The notes under the pieces were generated by a model. The model did no database searches, was not told where the DNA came from, and worked only from the letters and a program-made list of their open reading frames with translations. A stretch of 29,107 nt of DNA from an uncultured Clostridia bacterium (lineage in GTDB: Bacteria > Bacillota > Clostridia > Christensenellales > Borkfalkiaceae), in the NCBI GenBank assembly GCA_905235815.1, contig CAJOMT010000005.1:1-29107 (forward strand), written 5' to 3'. The position numbers and the translations under genes were made by a program. This document shows, piece after piece, positions 8,455-16,837 of this stretch (its first letter is position 1; the number at the start of each line of letters is the position of its first letter).

Positions 8455-8580
8455 TCACGTCAGTTCGTATATGTCGTCTCTGCCGGGGTCAAAAACCGAG
8501 TCAAGCGGTGAACTCGTTAAAACGGACCATCGCAACAATTTCATATCGGGCGACATATATTGTTTCTTTTTTATTCCCAT
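8455..8580 (-). CDS. 41-aa small protein ending in a DPGRDDIY motif
   Basis: I read this ORF directly from the sequence. An ATG at 8580 follows a strong AAGGAGG 8 nt upstream, and TGA lies at 8455-8457. The product starts MGIKKKQYMSPDMKLLRWSV and ends DPGRDDIYELT. It is basic at the N-terminus, has a short hydrophobic/aromatic middle and an acidic C-terminus, with no signal peptide or transmembrane span. The C-terminal DPGRDDIY closely matches DPARDDIY, the last eight residues of the lipoprotein encoded immediately upstream, although most codons differ. The gene sits 48 nt after that lipoprotein and 43 nt before the 880-aa gene, so it should be co-transcribed with both. Function is unknown. 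Confidence 0.7.
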   Translation of the reverse strand: MGIKKKQYMSPDMKLLRWSVLTSSPLDSVFDPGRDDIYELT

Positions 8581-8628
8581 AATAATATCCTCCTTATTTA
8601 AAGTAAAATTTACAAGTTGTCGATAATT

Positions 8629-9342
8629 TTAATAAATATCGTCTCTTGCCGGATCTCTCGGGGAATTTTCCGCTTCGTCTACCGTGAAATCTCGCGTTTC
8701 CGTTACGGTAACGCCGTTAGAGTCGGTTACGGTTACGATTATGCGATAACTTCCGCCCGATACGGGTGTAAACTTATCGTCATTTATCTGTTGCTCTATT
8801 CCGTTTTCGTCGTCAGTCAACAACAATACGGTCATTACGGGGGTCAGTTCTTCACCACCTTTCTTTTCAGCCTTTACAACGGGCAGAGAGTATTCGACGC
8901 CGGCTTTGCCCCTATAAGGTTCGCTTAAAAAAGTGATTACGGGCATCGACGGGTCTATCGCTATTACGAAAATTCTTCTCGTTCTCACGTCGTTTTCGGC
9001 TATTTTTACGGAAATAACCACCGTATACGTTTGCAATTTAGATACTTCGAAACGATTGAACGCTGTTTCTACGGAATTACCTGCTCCGTCCGTTACCGCC
9101 GCCGTTCCGACGTATCTGTTGCCGTCTTTATCTAGCGTTACGAGATAAGACGCAAACGAAAATTCCTTGTTTAGATCGCATTTCACTTCCGTATCGCTAA
9201 ACTCCACGAGTTCTACCGTTTTGTTATCGGTTTTGTTATCGGTGTCGGCGCCTTTATTACACGCGGAAAACAAGCAAGGCGCAATAATACACAAAATAAC
9301 CGAAAACAATGCGACGACTCTGCCAAAACGTTTTCTTATCAT
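8629..9342 (-). CDS. Ig-like lipoprotein with C-terminal DPARDDIY motif
   Basis: This 237-aa product has a lipoprotein signal peptide with lipobox LFSAC, lipidated at Cys28, so it should be tethered outside the membrane. After a short TDNKTDNKT linker come two beta-sandwich-like segments, about 42-125 and 130-222. The second has the pattern GSYRIIVTVTDSNGVTVTETRDFTV, typical of PKD/HYR/cadherin-like extracellular domains. The chain ends SPRDPARDDIY, a motif shared with the next small gene. The start at 9342 has AAGGAGG about 8 nt upstream and lies 11 nt after the preceding gene. It is probably an adhesive or scaffold component of the glycan-capture machinery. I know no exact family. Confidence 0.82.
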   Translation of the reverse strand: MIRKRFGRVVALFSVILCIIAPCLFSACNKGADTDNKTDNKTVELVEFSDTEVKCDLNKEFSFASYLVTLDKDGNRYVGTAAVTDGAGNSVETAFNRFEVSKLQTYTVVISVKIAENDVRTRRIFVIAIDPSMPVITFLSEPYRGKAGVEYSLPVVKAEKKGGEELTPVMTVLLLTDDENGIEQQINDDKFTPVSGGSYRIIVTVTDSNGVTVTETRDFTVDEAENSPRDPARDDIY

Positions 9343-9353
9343 TTTTTACCTCC

Positions 9354-10676
9354 TTAATTTATATTTAATTTTTCGCCTTTTTCAAGACGGAAATTATCCA
9401 GGAATATTTCTATGTCTATCGGCGTGGTAATATTGAACTGCAACCAAATTCCGCCCGGTTTCTGTACGTATTCCTTCTTGTCCTTGCCGTTGGGTTTTGC
9501 CAACTCGTAAAGACTGATTTTGAACGTTTTCCAACTGTTCGCAGTGTTGGGGTTGTACGATATCGGCGTCCAGGATTTCCACTCGCCATTCTCTAAATGA
9601 TACGGGTGAAGTCTGTCCTGCATACCTTCGGTGAAAACCCACCAACTAAGACCGCCGATTCTCGCCCCTTCCGTCGTATAGCAATAATCGAAACAAATAT
9701 ACGTGCTGTCCCACTCGCTCTCCGGGATATTCGGCATCCCCGACTTTTTGAATATGGTCTCCGGGAAAATAACCACGTTAGTCGCTGTGGAGGCTCTCTC
9801 TCCGGCGTGTTTCAATATCCTTAAAACTTTTTTACCCGAAGTCGCCTGTACGTTATAATCGCTCGCGTTTACTATGCTCATCGAAAAGGTTTCTTCTTCC
9901 GTTCCGCTTCTTTCGGCCGACAAAACGTACTTTTGATACGGTTTTTCAAAATCGATCAACTCGCTGATATAATTCGCGTTGCCCGGCTGAGTTTTATCAA
10001 GGACGATAACATCGGTAGGATTGCGTTTTGTCGCCGCTTTCACGAGCGTCAAGTCGTCGACATAGATGCTCGGCGCGTCGTCGGGATATATTACGCCCGA
10101 ATTGTTAAACATAAAGTATATCCCCACCATATCGGTTACGTCACCTTGAAGACTTACCATATCTATATCGAAAAGATAACTTACTCTCTTCCACTCTCCC
10201 GCAGGCAACGTTACCGTTTCCCCTGCCAACGTGGAGACTGCATTAGCGCTTCTGCCTGACGAAAAACCGATCGTTACGTCTACTGCCTTATCGCTCGCAT
10301 TATACATATAAGCGTATACTTCTTCATACTCGGTCAGATCGCTATAAGAAAAATCAAACCCTGCCGACGACAACGGAATTACCGCCACAGGCTGCGATTT
10401 TGACACAACCCCGCCTACCGGCTGTAACCTTGCGGAATATTTACCGCTTTTAACGTATCTCGCGTCTTCGTTCCTCGATATCTTGCCGAAGTAGTTATGC
10501 AAGGTTATAAGTTGAAAGTCAGGCGCCCATTGCTCGAAGTTTGCCACAACCACTTCGTTTGCATTGCCCGTCGCGCTTTGCTCTTCCGCTTGCGGTTTGG
10601 TCTGACAACCGACGCCGAACGCCATCGCGCTTATGCCGAGTATACCCGCAAGCAAAACGTTTAATATTTTTTTCAT
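9354..10676 (-). CDS. Putative carbohydrate-binding lipoprotein
   Basis: This 440-aa product has a lipoprotein signal peptide (MKKILNVLLAGILGISAMAF) with lipobox GVGC, lipidated at Cys24. Two beta-rich halves follow. The first (about 45-215) has VVANFEQWAPDF, KSGKYSARLQPVGG and SIYVDDLTLVK; the second (about 235-438) has ISELIDFEKPYQK, GKKVLRILKHAG and IFLDNFRLEKGE. The pattern 'NFE/DFE ... GK.S/L ... Y.DN/DD.' is characteristic of jelly-roll carbohydrate-binding domains, so this looks like two tandem CBM-like modules without a catalytic domain. The start has AAGGAG 9 nt upstream. It is 12 nt after the GH123-like gene and likely works with it at the surface. The binding assignment is inference from fold pattern and context. 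Confidence 0.75.
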   Translation of the reverse strand: MKKILNVLLAGILGISAMAFGVGCQTKPQAEEQSATGNANEVVVANFEQWAPDFQLITLHNYFGKISRNEDARYVKSGKYSARLQPVGGVVSKSQPVAVIPLSSAGFDFSYSDLTEYEEVYAYMYNASDKAVDVTIGFSSGRSANAVSTLAGETVTLPAGEWKRVSYLFDIDMVSLQGDVTDMVGIYFMFNNSGVIYPDDAPSIYVDDLTLVKAATKRNPTDVIVLDKTQPGNANYISELIDFEKPYQKYVLSAERSGTEEETFSMSIVNASDYNVQATSGKKVLRILKHAGERASTATNVVIFPETIFKKSGMPNIPESEWDSTYICFDYCYTTEGARIGGLSWWVFTEGMQDRLHPYHLENGEWKSWTPISYNPNTANSWKTFKISLYELAKPNGKDKKEYVQKPGGIWLQFNITTPIDIEIFLDNFRLEKGEKLNIN

Positions 10677-10688
10677 TGTGCTTTCTCC

Positions 10689-13160
10689 TTACTTATTGTA
10701 TATAAGAATATTTTTCACGTACACCGTTTTCGCAGGCTGTTCCATCTCGTCGCCGAAACGGATTCTCAGTTTTTCCAACGCGCCCGACGTCGCCCACGAA
10801 GCGCTTGCGAAAGACAATTCTACCGAAACGGTTTCACCTGCCCCTATCGTGCAACTTCCCACAGAAAAATACAGAGCATTCTTCTTATATTTAGCCGCAA
10901 TCGAAAATTCGATCTCTTCCGTTCCCGCATTATAGAAAGTAACGACTGCTTTTTGCGTATTTTCGTTTACCTTTTCATTAAAGGTTTTATCTATAAACCC
11001 GACCATTTGATATACGTCGTCGGCTTCTGTGGTTTCATCTACGGTCAAGCAAACGACTTTACCCGTGTCGCCGGGAATAGGACTGTCAACGAGTTTCGCG
11101 CTGAATCCCGTTCCTTCACTCTTGAAACTCGAAACGAATTTTTCCGCCGTCAATTCTTCAACTCTTCCGCCTAAATATTGTTTCAGCGTATACGTCGCGC
11201 CGTCAAGCGTACAAGAAAGATCGAGATAATTTCTGTCCGAATTGAACAGGCTCGTTTCTATGGTGTAAAGATAACCTTCGCCATACGCTTCTTTTACCGT
11301 TAATTCCTGACCGCCGTTCTTTACGGTGCAACCCGCTTTCGCATATACTTTCGATACTACCGATCCGTTTGATTCTTCTGATTCCATTATGCAAAGATTT
11401 GCGGGCGACGATAAAGCGACGTACGCTTCTAACAGCGCCGTTCTCGTCTGTTCGAAATCGCTTACCGTCGCGATGTTTTTCGCGCCGCTGTAAAGATTCG
11501 CGGTTAGCGTCGATATGAATTCGTCGGACGATAAATTCAATTCTTTGAACTTTTCTTTCAGCGAATACATTATTTCGTATTCTTCAAGCCCGTCGCGGAT
11601 GCTTTCAAGGCGCAAACTCCCTATCGGCTCTACCAAACCGTACTGTCCGCCCGGATAGAACAGTAAACCTTCCATTTCAACGCCGGCGATACGGTGCGCG
11701 TCCGTTGCAAAATAATCGTCGAGTATTCCGTAGTAGTTCACCGCCCAGTAAAGATTGCCCACTATGTCGTATTCCGCCTGCATCCAACCGAGTAAACGCG
11801 GCGGCAAGGTGTTGGCAATGTCTACGTGATAACTCGTATACGGATATCTCGGGTTATTACAACCGTACCACCACATTTCCGGTTGCTTTTCGCTTTGATG
11901 ATATAAGGCGCGTTGCTCTTCCGTATCCATCGAATTGTAGAGCGGGCAGAACGTATTGATATACGAATCGCCGTCGTAATCCGCAAAGCGTTCTTCGTAT
12001 GCGAACGTGCAAACGTGCGGTAAATTTCTTATGGAATTTATTATCTCGTCTTTTAAAGGCGAGGTTACACTCGTATCAGCTTCCAACGCGTCGGCAACCT
12101 TTTTGACCGTTTGGTTAAAGAGTCGCGCGTTCAAAGATATCTGCTCGTCGGGTAAACCGACCAAAACCGCTTCGTCGATCGTCGCGTTATAATATATAAG
12201 TTTGCTTAAAAGATTAAAGTTAAGTTCGTAACTCTTTTCAACGTACTTATAGAGATACGTTTCAAAATTGTCCACGTCGATCGCGTTGTATCCGTAGTTA
12301 CTATTCGTTCCGCAGGGAATACTAAGGCAGGAAAGACGGGGATCCATCAAATATTCCGATGACTTTTCAACGTATCTGTTTATTGACTCTTCGGTTCTAT
12401 CGCGTTCAAGTATAACGTACTCCGGCGCAAGACGGTATTTAATGAGCGCGTCGTTATACGCGTCGACCTTTTCTTGCGAAGTGTCGAGTTCGCCGTGTTC
12501 GAACGGCCAACGGGTCAAGAAACAACTTCTTGAATGCGTTTCTTCGCTTACGGTTACGTCTACTACGTTCACGGTTACGGGAACGCTCTTTTTGTACGAC
12601 TCAAAATCCAGGGTTACCGTACCCTTATAAGTACCTACCGCCTGATCCGTCGTCGTTTCGAACGTTATATACACGCCCTGATTTTCGTTCGCCTTGATTT
12701 TATTTTCTTCGTATTTGACTATGGCGGACATAGGAACCAATGCGTCCGGATACATACCCAGCGGCACGCCCGTCCTTTCCGAATTGACCGAAACGGGAAT
12801 ATATCTCTCGTGATATACAGAAATTTTATCCTTGGGTATTCTCGCTCCCGTTTCGTTTATAAGGTCGCTTACTTCCACGTTATAATAAGGTATATCCTTG
12901 TCAGGCGTGATAATGATCTGTCCGCTTTCATATTCGCCTTTCGCCATTACAAGCGATATATCCGCTTGCCGCATTATATCGGAATAGTAATCGAGTTCTT
13001 TTCCCTGCAACACTTTTTCACTCGCATGAACGCCCCAAATCGTCAGATCCGATTCGGTTATCTTTACTTCCGTTTCAGGATTCTCGCCGCAACCGACGCT
13101 CCCCAGAACCATTGCTACAACGAGCAATAATCCTATCCATTTTTTTAACAAACTCTTCAT
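10689..13160 (-). CDS. GH123/DUF4091-like glycoside hydrolase lipoprotein
   Basis: This 823-aa protein has a lipoprotein signal peptide (lipobox GSVGC, Cys24). The N-terminal beta domain (about 40-205) includes MAKGEYESGQIIITPDKDI and GTYKGTVTLDF, as in GH123 N-terminal domains. The TIM-barrel-like part (about 212-590) has LVGLPDEQ around 333-340, whose Asp-Glu fits the acid/stabiliser pair of GH123. It also has PEMWWYGCNNPRYPY, PRLLGWMQAEYDIVGNLYWA and EPIGSLRLESIRDGLEEYEI, the recognisable DUF4091 C-terminal signature. A C-terminal beta domain completes it. Known GH123 enzymes are beta-N-acetylgalactosaminidases, but DUF4091 proteins are diverse, so substrate is uncertain. I used the ATG at 13160 (AAAGGTGG 7 nt upstream). 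A further 22 codons upstream are open but overlap the preceding gene and would bury the signal peptide. Confidence 0.85.
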   Translation of the reverse strand: MKSLLKKWIGLLLVVAMVLGSVGCGENPETEVKITESDLTIWGVHASEKVLQGKELDYYSDIMRQADISLVMAKGEYESGQIIITPDKDIPYYNVEVSDLINETGARIPKDKISVYHERYIPVSVNSERTGVPLGMYPDALVPMSAIVKYEENKIKANENQGVYITFETTTDQAVGTYKGTVTLDFESYKKSVPVTVNVVDVTVSEETHSRSCFLTRWPFEHGELDTSQEKVDAYNDALIKYRLAPEYVILERDRTEESINRYVEKSSEYLMDPRLSCLSIPCGTNSNYGYNAIDVDNFETYLYKYVEKSYELNFNLLSKLIYYNATIDEAVLVGLPDEQISLNARLFNQTVKKVADALEADTSVTSPLKDEIINSIRNLPHVCTFAYEERFADYDGDSYINTFCPLYNSMDTEEQRALYHQSEKQPEMWWYGCNNPRYPYTSYHVDIANTLPPRLLGWMQAEYDIVGNLYWAVNYYGILDDYFATDAHRIAGVEMEGLLFYPGGQYGLVEPIGSLRLESIRDGLEEYEIMYSLKEKFKELNLSSDEFISTLTANLYSGAKNIATVSDFEQTRTALLEAYVALSSPANLCIMESEESNGSVVSKVYAKAGCTVKNGGQELTVKEAYGEGYLYTIETSLFNSDRNYLDLSCTLDGATYTLKQYLGGRVEELTAEKFVSSFKSEGTGFSAKLVDSPIPGDTGKVVCLTVDETTEADDVYQMVGFIDKTFNEKVNENTQKAVVTFYNAGTEEIEFSIAAKYKKNALYFSVGSCTIGAGETVSVELSFASASWATSGALEKLRIRFGDEMEQPAKTVYVKNILIYNK

Positions 13161-13174
13161 TTTAACCACCTTTT

Positions 13175-14797
13175 TTAATTCAATCCGGACTTCGTAAGCG
13201 CGGTATTCCACAAACCGGACGTCCAATAACTTATCGTGTCATCGTAAAATTTCTGCGCCGATTCCGTTTTCCCCTGAGCCGACAACTGGGTATAGAATTT
13301 CATATTTACGAAAGCGTCTACACCGCCGTATTGATAAAGCGCATACGATTCTGCACTTTTAAGGACGTGTACGGGATCTTCATTATTGCACATAAACGTT
13401 ATACGGTCCTGATGCAAAGGCTCTAAACTTGCATATAAGTCCGGATTTTTCGTTTTAATATCGTAATCGAAAGCGATCGTCGAACCGCTTGCGCCTTTGC
13501 AATAGCACGCAATGCCTTCATCCGTAGCCATAAATCTTAAAAAGTCTACGGCAACGTCTTTTGCCTTCGCATACGCGGGTATTACCGCAGGACCTGTCAA
13601 CGAACCGTTTATTATTCTTCTCGCTTCGTATATTTTATTAAAATCTTTTTGACTGACATCGTAACCGTCGCCCGTGCGCGAAGTACTGCCCGCGTCTATC
13701 GCCTTGACCAGCGCGGAAAGTTCTGCGTCGTCCGCGATCGTGCTGCATTTATTCTTTATACTGCTGATTATAGGCGTCTTCATCATTTTGATAGTGGGAA
13801 CGGTCATTCCGCGCTTGACCAACGTCTCTTTAACTTCCTTCATCTCGTCAATAAAATAATCACCGTTGAAATGGAAAACCGCCGAGCCTTGCAAAAACGA
13901 AGTTTGCGCTATCATAAATTCTTGATTGAAAGACGCGGGGGATACGAAACCGTTGTTGTAATCGAGAAGCGTTTCTATAACTTTTAAAGATTCAAGCCTT
14001 CCTTGCTGTTTGAATATATCGATAGAACGCTCGCCGTTTACGATGCCGTTATAAAAATCGTCGTACCCGTCGACGCCTTCGTATTGCGCCCACCACGGAG
14101 TCAACGCGCCGCCGCCCATTTGCCAATACGGCGCTTCTTTCGACTGTATAAATCCGTATTGCGCATTCGGGTCAACCCCGTATTTGGACTTATTCGCGTC
14201 TCTTATCGTTTCTAACGCGCTGATAAATTCGTCCGTCGTCCTCGGAACTTCCAAATCATAACTTTTTAAAGCGTCTTCATTATAAATGAAACCGTAAACA
14301 CCCGTAAAATAAGGAACAGAATAATATTTCTGTTCGCCGCTTATCAGGTCGGTATAACAATAAGCCGCGCAGTAATCCGGATTTAATTTCTCTTTATACG
14401 TTATTTCTTCACCCGGAACTTTAGCGTTATATACCAAATCGGTCAAATCGAGCACAACGTCGTCTCTTCCTGCAAAAGTACCTAAATTCGAACCGCATAA
14501 AATATCGTACTTGTTGTATTTAGAACCGAGATTCATCTGATCCAACGCATACGAAGTTTTATCGTTGAAATCAACGTCGATAACGAGTTCGGGATACTTT
14601 TCTTTTACCCAATCTTGCTGTTTGAATGCCGCGATCGTTTCTCTGCACCAATCCGAGCCGTAGCCTTGCTCCAAAACGTAAATTTTAAGATATTGATCAG
14701 AGTCGCTGTTCCGACCGCCGTCGTCTGCGCCGCAACCACACAAAAGCAATACCGCCGCCACCGAAATAGCCATTAATTTGATAAATTTTTTACCCAT
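13175..14797 (-). CDS. ABC transporter solute-binding lipoprotein (LplA-like)
   Basis: This 540-aa family 1 extracellular solute-binding protein has a lipoprotein signal peptide, lipobox LCGC with Cys22 the likely lipidation site. Typical elements are LKIYVLEQGYGSDWCRETIA, the hinge-lobe segment KYDILCGSNLGTFAGRDDVV, YSVPYFTGVYGFIYNEDAL, and aromatic-rich APYWQMGGGALTPWWAQYEG, likely part of the sugar-binding face. The length of over 500 aa matches LplA-type binding proteins for oligosaccharides rather than maltose-size binders. The start has AAGGAAG about 10 nt upstream. It is the third gene of a permease-permease-binding-protein set, which should deliver the glycan fragments released by the surface enzymes. 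Confidence 0.93.
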   Translation of the reverse strand: MGKKFIKLMAISVAAVLLLCGCGADDGGRNSDSDQYLKIYVLEQGYGSDWCRETIAAFKQQDWVKEKYPELVIDVDFNDKTSYALDQMNLGSKYNKYDILCGSNLGTFAGRDDVVLDLTDLVYNAKVPGEEITYKEKLNPDYCAAYCYTDLISGEQKYYSVPYFTGVYGFIYNEDALKSYDLEVPRTTDEFISALETIRDANKSKYGVDPNAQYGFIQSKEAPYWQMGGGALTPWWAQYEGVDGYDDFYNGIVNGERSIDIFKQQGRLESLKVIETLLDYNNGFVSPASFNQEFMIAQTSFLQGSAVFHFNGDYFIDEMKEVKETLVKRGMTVPTIKMMKTPIISSIKNKCSTIADDAELSALVKAIDAGSTSRTGDGYDVSQKDFNKIYEARRIINGSLTGPAVIPAYAKAKDVAVDFLRFMATDEGIACYCKGASGSTIAFDYDIKTKNPDLYASLEPLHQDRITFMCNNEDPVHVLKSAESYALYQYGGVDAFVNMKFYTQLSAQGKTESAQKFYDDTISYWTSGLWNTALTKSGLN

Positions 14798-14834
14798 TTT
14801 TTTACTTCCTTTTTTTAATTTTTTTTGTTGTATT

Positions 14835-15767
14835 TTAACCTTTCAAACCGCCTATCGAGAAGTTCTTGAAAATGATATCGGAACAACTCGCGTACACGAT
14901 AATCAAGGGAATAACGGAAAACATAAGTCCGGCGTAGTAGGACGGGAAATCGCCCGAACGTGTAGCCGTAAGTTTTAACCTGTATAATCCCGAAGCGAGA
15001 GTGGGATAGTTCGGAAAATATAATAAAGACGCTTCGTAATTGTTCCACGAAGTAATAAACGTTACGACGCAAAGCGTTATGATCGCCATTTTCGCCTGCG
15101 GCAACATTACTTTGAAGAAAGCGGTGAAGTCGCTGCCGCCGTCGATAAATACCGCTTCCGCATAACTCCAAGAAATATTTTTAAAGAAACCGTACATAAC
15201 CATAAAGTTGAAGCCCCAACCGATCAGACTGTTCAACAATACCCACCAAGGAGTATTATAAAGACCCAACGTGTATGCGAGTTTCAAACTTGAACCGGAA
15301 GTACCGACCACAGGTATCGTCATACTGAACACAATCAGCATATATATAACTCCGCTCGCCTTAAATTTATACTTCGACAGTATATACCCCGTACAACAAC
15401 ACATCATTACCGAGCCTAACACGGTAAACGCGCAATACCAAACGCTGTTAAACAACATTTGATACATATAAATATCTTTGCCCACCGAATCGACTACGGA
15501 GAGTTTAAAAATACCGGCGTAATTTTCTAAAAGCCACTTTTCGGGCAACGCAAACGGATTATAGCCCGGTTGAATACGCGCCATAATATACGTAAGCGGA
15601 TCTTGAAACGAATTTATAAACAAAAACAACAACGGGTATATGAGAGTAACGCTATAAACAACGAATATTAAAAATACGACGCCGAATAATACTTTTTCAC
15701 CCTTAGTTCTTTTAGTAAGAACACTCGCTTGGTCTTTGGACTCCTTTTTAAGTTTAAAAGTTTTCAT
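14835..15767 (-). CDS. ABC sugar transporter permease (LplC/MalG-like)
   Basis: This 310-aa inner-membrane permease has six predicted spans. After a basic cytoplasmic N-terminus, the first is VLFGVVFLIFVVYSVTLIYP. The ATPase-contacting EAA loop reads YAEAVFIDGGSDFTAFFKVM followed by LPQAKMAI. The end FKNFSIGGLKG is standard for this family. It forms the permease heterodimer with the 15779-16813 product, which precedes it by 11 nt. The start is preceded by AAGGAG 8 nt upstream. No ATPase gene occurs in the window; LplBC-type importers usually borrow a shared MsmX-like ATPase encoded elsewhere. Confidence 0.94.
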   Translation of the reverse strand: MKTFKLKKESKDQASVLTKRTKGEKVLFGVVFLIFVVYSVTLIYPLLFLFINSFQDPLTYIMARIQPGYNPFALPEKWLLENYAGIFKLSVVDSVGKDIYMYQMLFNSVWYCAFTVLGSVMMCCCTGYILSKYKFKASGVIYMLIVFSMTIPVVGTSGSSLKLAYTLGLYNTPWWVLLNSLIGWGFNFMVMYGFFKNISWSYAEAVFIDGGSDFTAFFKVMLPQAKMAIITLCVVTFITSWNNYEASLLYFPNYPTLASGLYRLKLTATRSGDFPSYYAGLMFSVIPLIIVYASCSDIIFKNFSIGGLKG

Positions 15768-15778
15768 TATTTATCTCC

Positions 15779-16813
15779 TTAATATTCTACGCTGTCGATT
15801 TTCTCGGTTAATTTTCTTGCAAAAAGTACCAAAGGCACGCCTATAACCGTGCAACAAAGTCCCAATGCCGACACAAGGTTATATGCTCCTATTGAAGGAC
15901 CTTGCCCCGTCGTACCATACAATTTTTGGAATATCCAGAAAGCAATCGTAGACGTATTATAACCACCGTTGGTAAACAATAATATGGGGCCGGAAGAATT
16001 GAAGATTCCCGTCAAGGCAAAAATGAATTGCGTGGAGAACGTCGGCCAAATCAGCGGGAAGATGATCGAGCACAGTTCGCGCGCGGGACCGACGCCGTCC
16101 AATTTAGCCGCTTCCAATACCTCTATAGGGATACGCGACATACCGCTCGTAAACAGCAACACGTTAGTCGTCAACCCCGTCAATACGCAGTAAACGAGAA
16201 TCGTATTCGTTGCCGTCTCCGATCTCGACAAAGGACTTACGGGATTGACTTCCATGCCAAACGCCCTTTGTATCGCGCCCAAGGGACCCGTGGGACTGAC
16301 GAATTCCGAATACGCCGTAACCATAACGACGCTCGAAATAATCGCGGGAAGATAGAATATAATTCTGAACACTTTATAGCCGAAAATCCTTTTATAGAAA
16401 AAGAAACTGACGACGAGACAAAGCGGCATAACGATCAGTACCGACGTTCCGAAATATTTCAGCGTGTTCATTAACGAAATACCGAGTTCGTTATTTATCG
16501 GCGATGTTACAAATTCCCATACTTCCGCAAAATTGTCAAGCGTTAAACTTCCCGTTCTCGGATCCTGAAACGCGAGCATAAACGACTGCACGTTTACGAA
16601 CAACCAGAATATAAGCCAATTCAAAGCGGGAATCGCAAGCATCGCCGTGATGAAGAACAGCCTTTTTCTCCGCTCGTTGATGTGCGACGCCTTTTTATTA
16701 GGTTTACCGTAAAATATCTTTCGGTTCAGTTCGTATCTCGAATCCGATATCCGTTCCTTTAAACTTCTCTTGTACTCAAACGAAGATTTCGTTACATTAT
16801 GCTCTTTTCCCAT
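15779..16813 (-). CDS. ABC sugar transporter permease (LplB/MalF-like)
   Basis: This 344-aa integral membrane permease has a long basic N-terminal cytoplasmic segment of about 50 residues, then six spans beginning LFFITAMLAIPALNWLIFWL. The EAA loop is EAAKLDGVGPARELCSIIFP followed by LIWP. The LplB-type signature FMLAFQDPRTGSLTLDNFAE lies between the first two spans. The start has AAGGA about 8 nt upstream, and the gene is 24 nt after the GH20-like gene. It pairs with the LplC-like permease and the LplA-like binding protein to import oligosaccharides into the cytoplasm. Confidence 0.94.
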   Translation of the reverse strand: MGKEHNVTKSSFEYKRSLKERISDSRYELNRKIFYGKPNKKASHINERRKRLFFITAMLAIPALNWLIFWLFVNVQSFMLAFQDPRTGSLTLDNFAEVWEFVTSPINNELGISLMNTLKYFGTSVLIVMPLCLVVSFFFYKRIFGYKVFRIIFYLPAIISSVVMVTAYSEFVSPTGPLGAIQRAFGMEVNPVSPLSRSETATNTILVYCVLTGLTTNVLLFTSGMSRIPIEVLEAAKLDGVGPARELCSIIFPLIWPTFSTQFIFALTGIFNSSGPILLFTNGGYNTSTIAFWIFQKLYGTTGQGPSIGAYNLVSALGLCCTVIGVPLVLFARKLTEKIDSVEY

Positions 16814-16837
16814 ATTTTTTCCTTTTTTAATTTGTAT

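Noticed and set aside
13161..13226. Longer start for the GH123-like protein
   Set aside because: It would place 22 residues before a clear lipoprotein signal peptide and overlap the binding-protein gene. The ATG at 13160 has AAAGGTGG at proper spacing.
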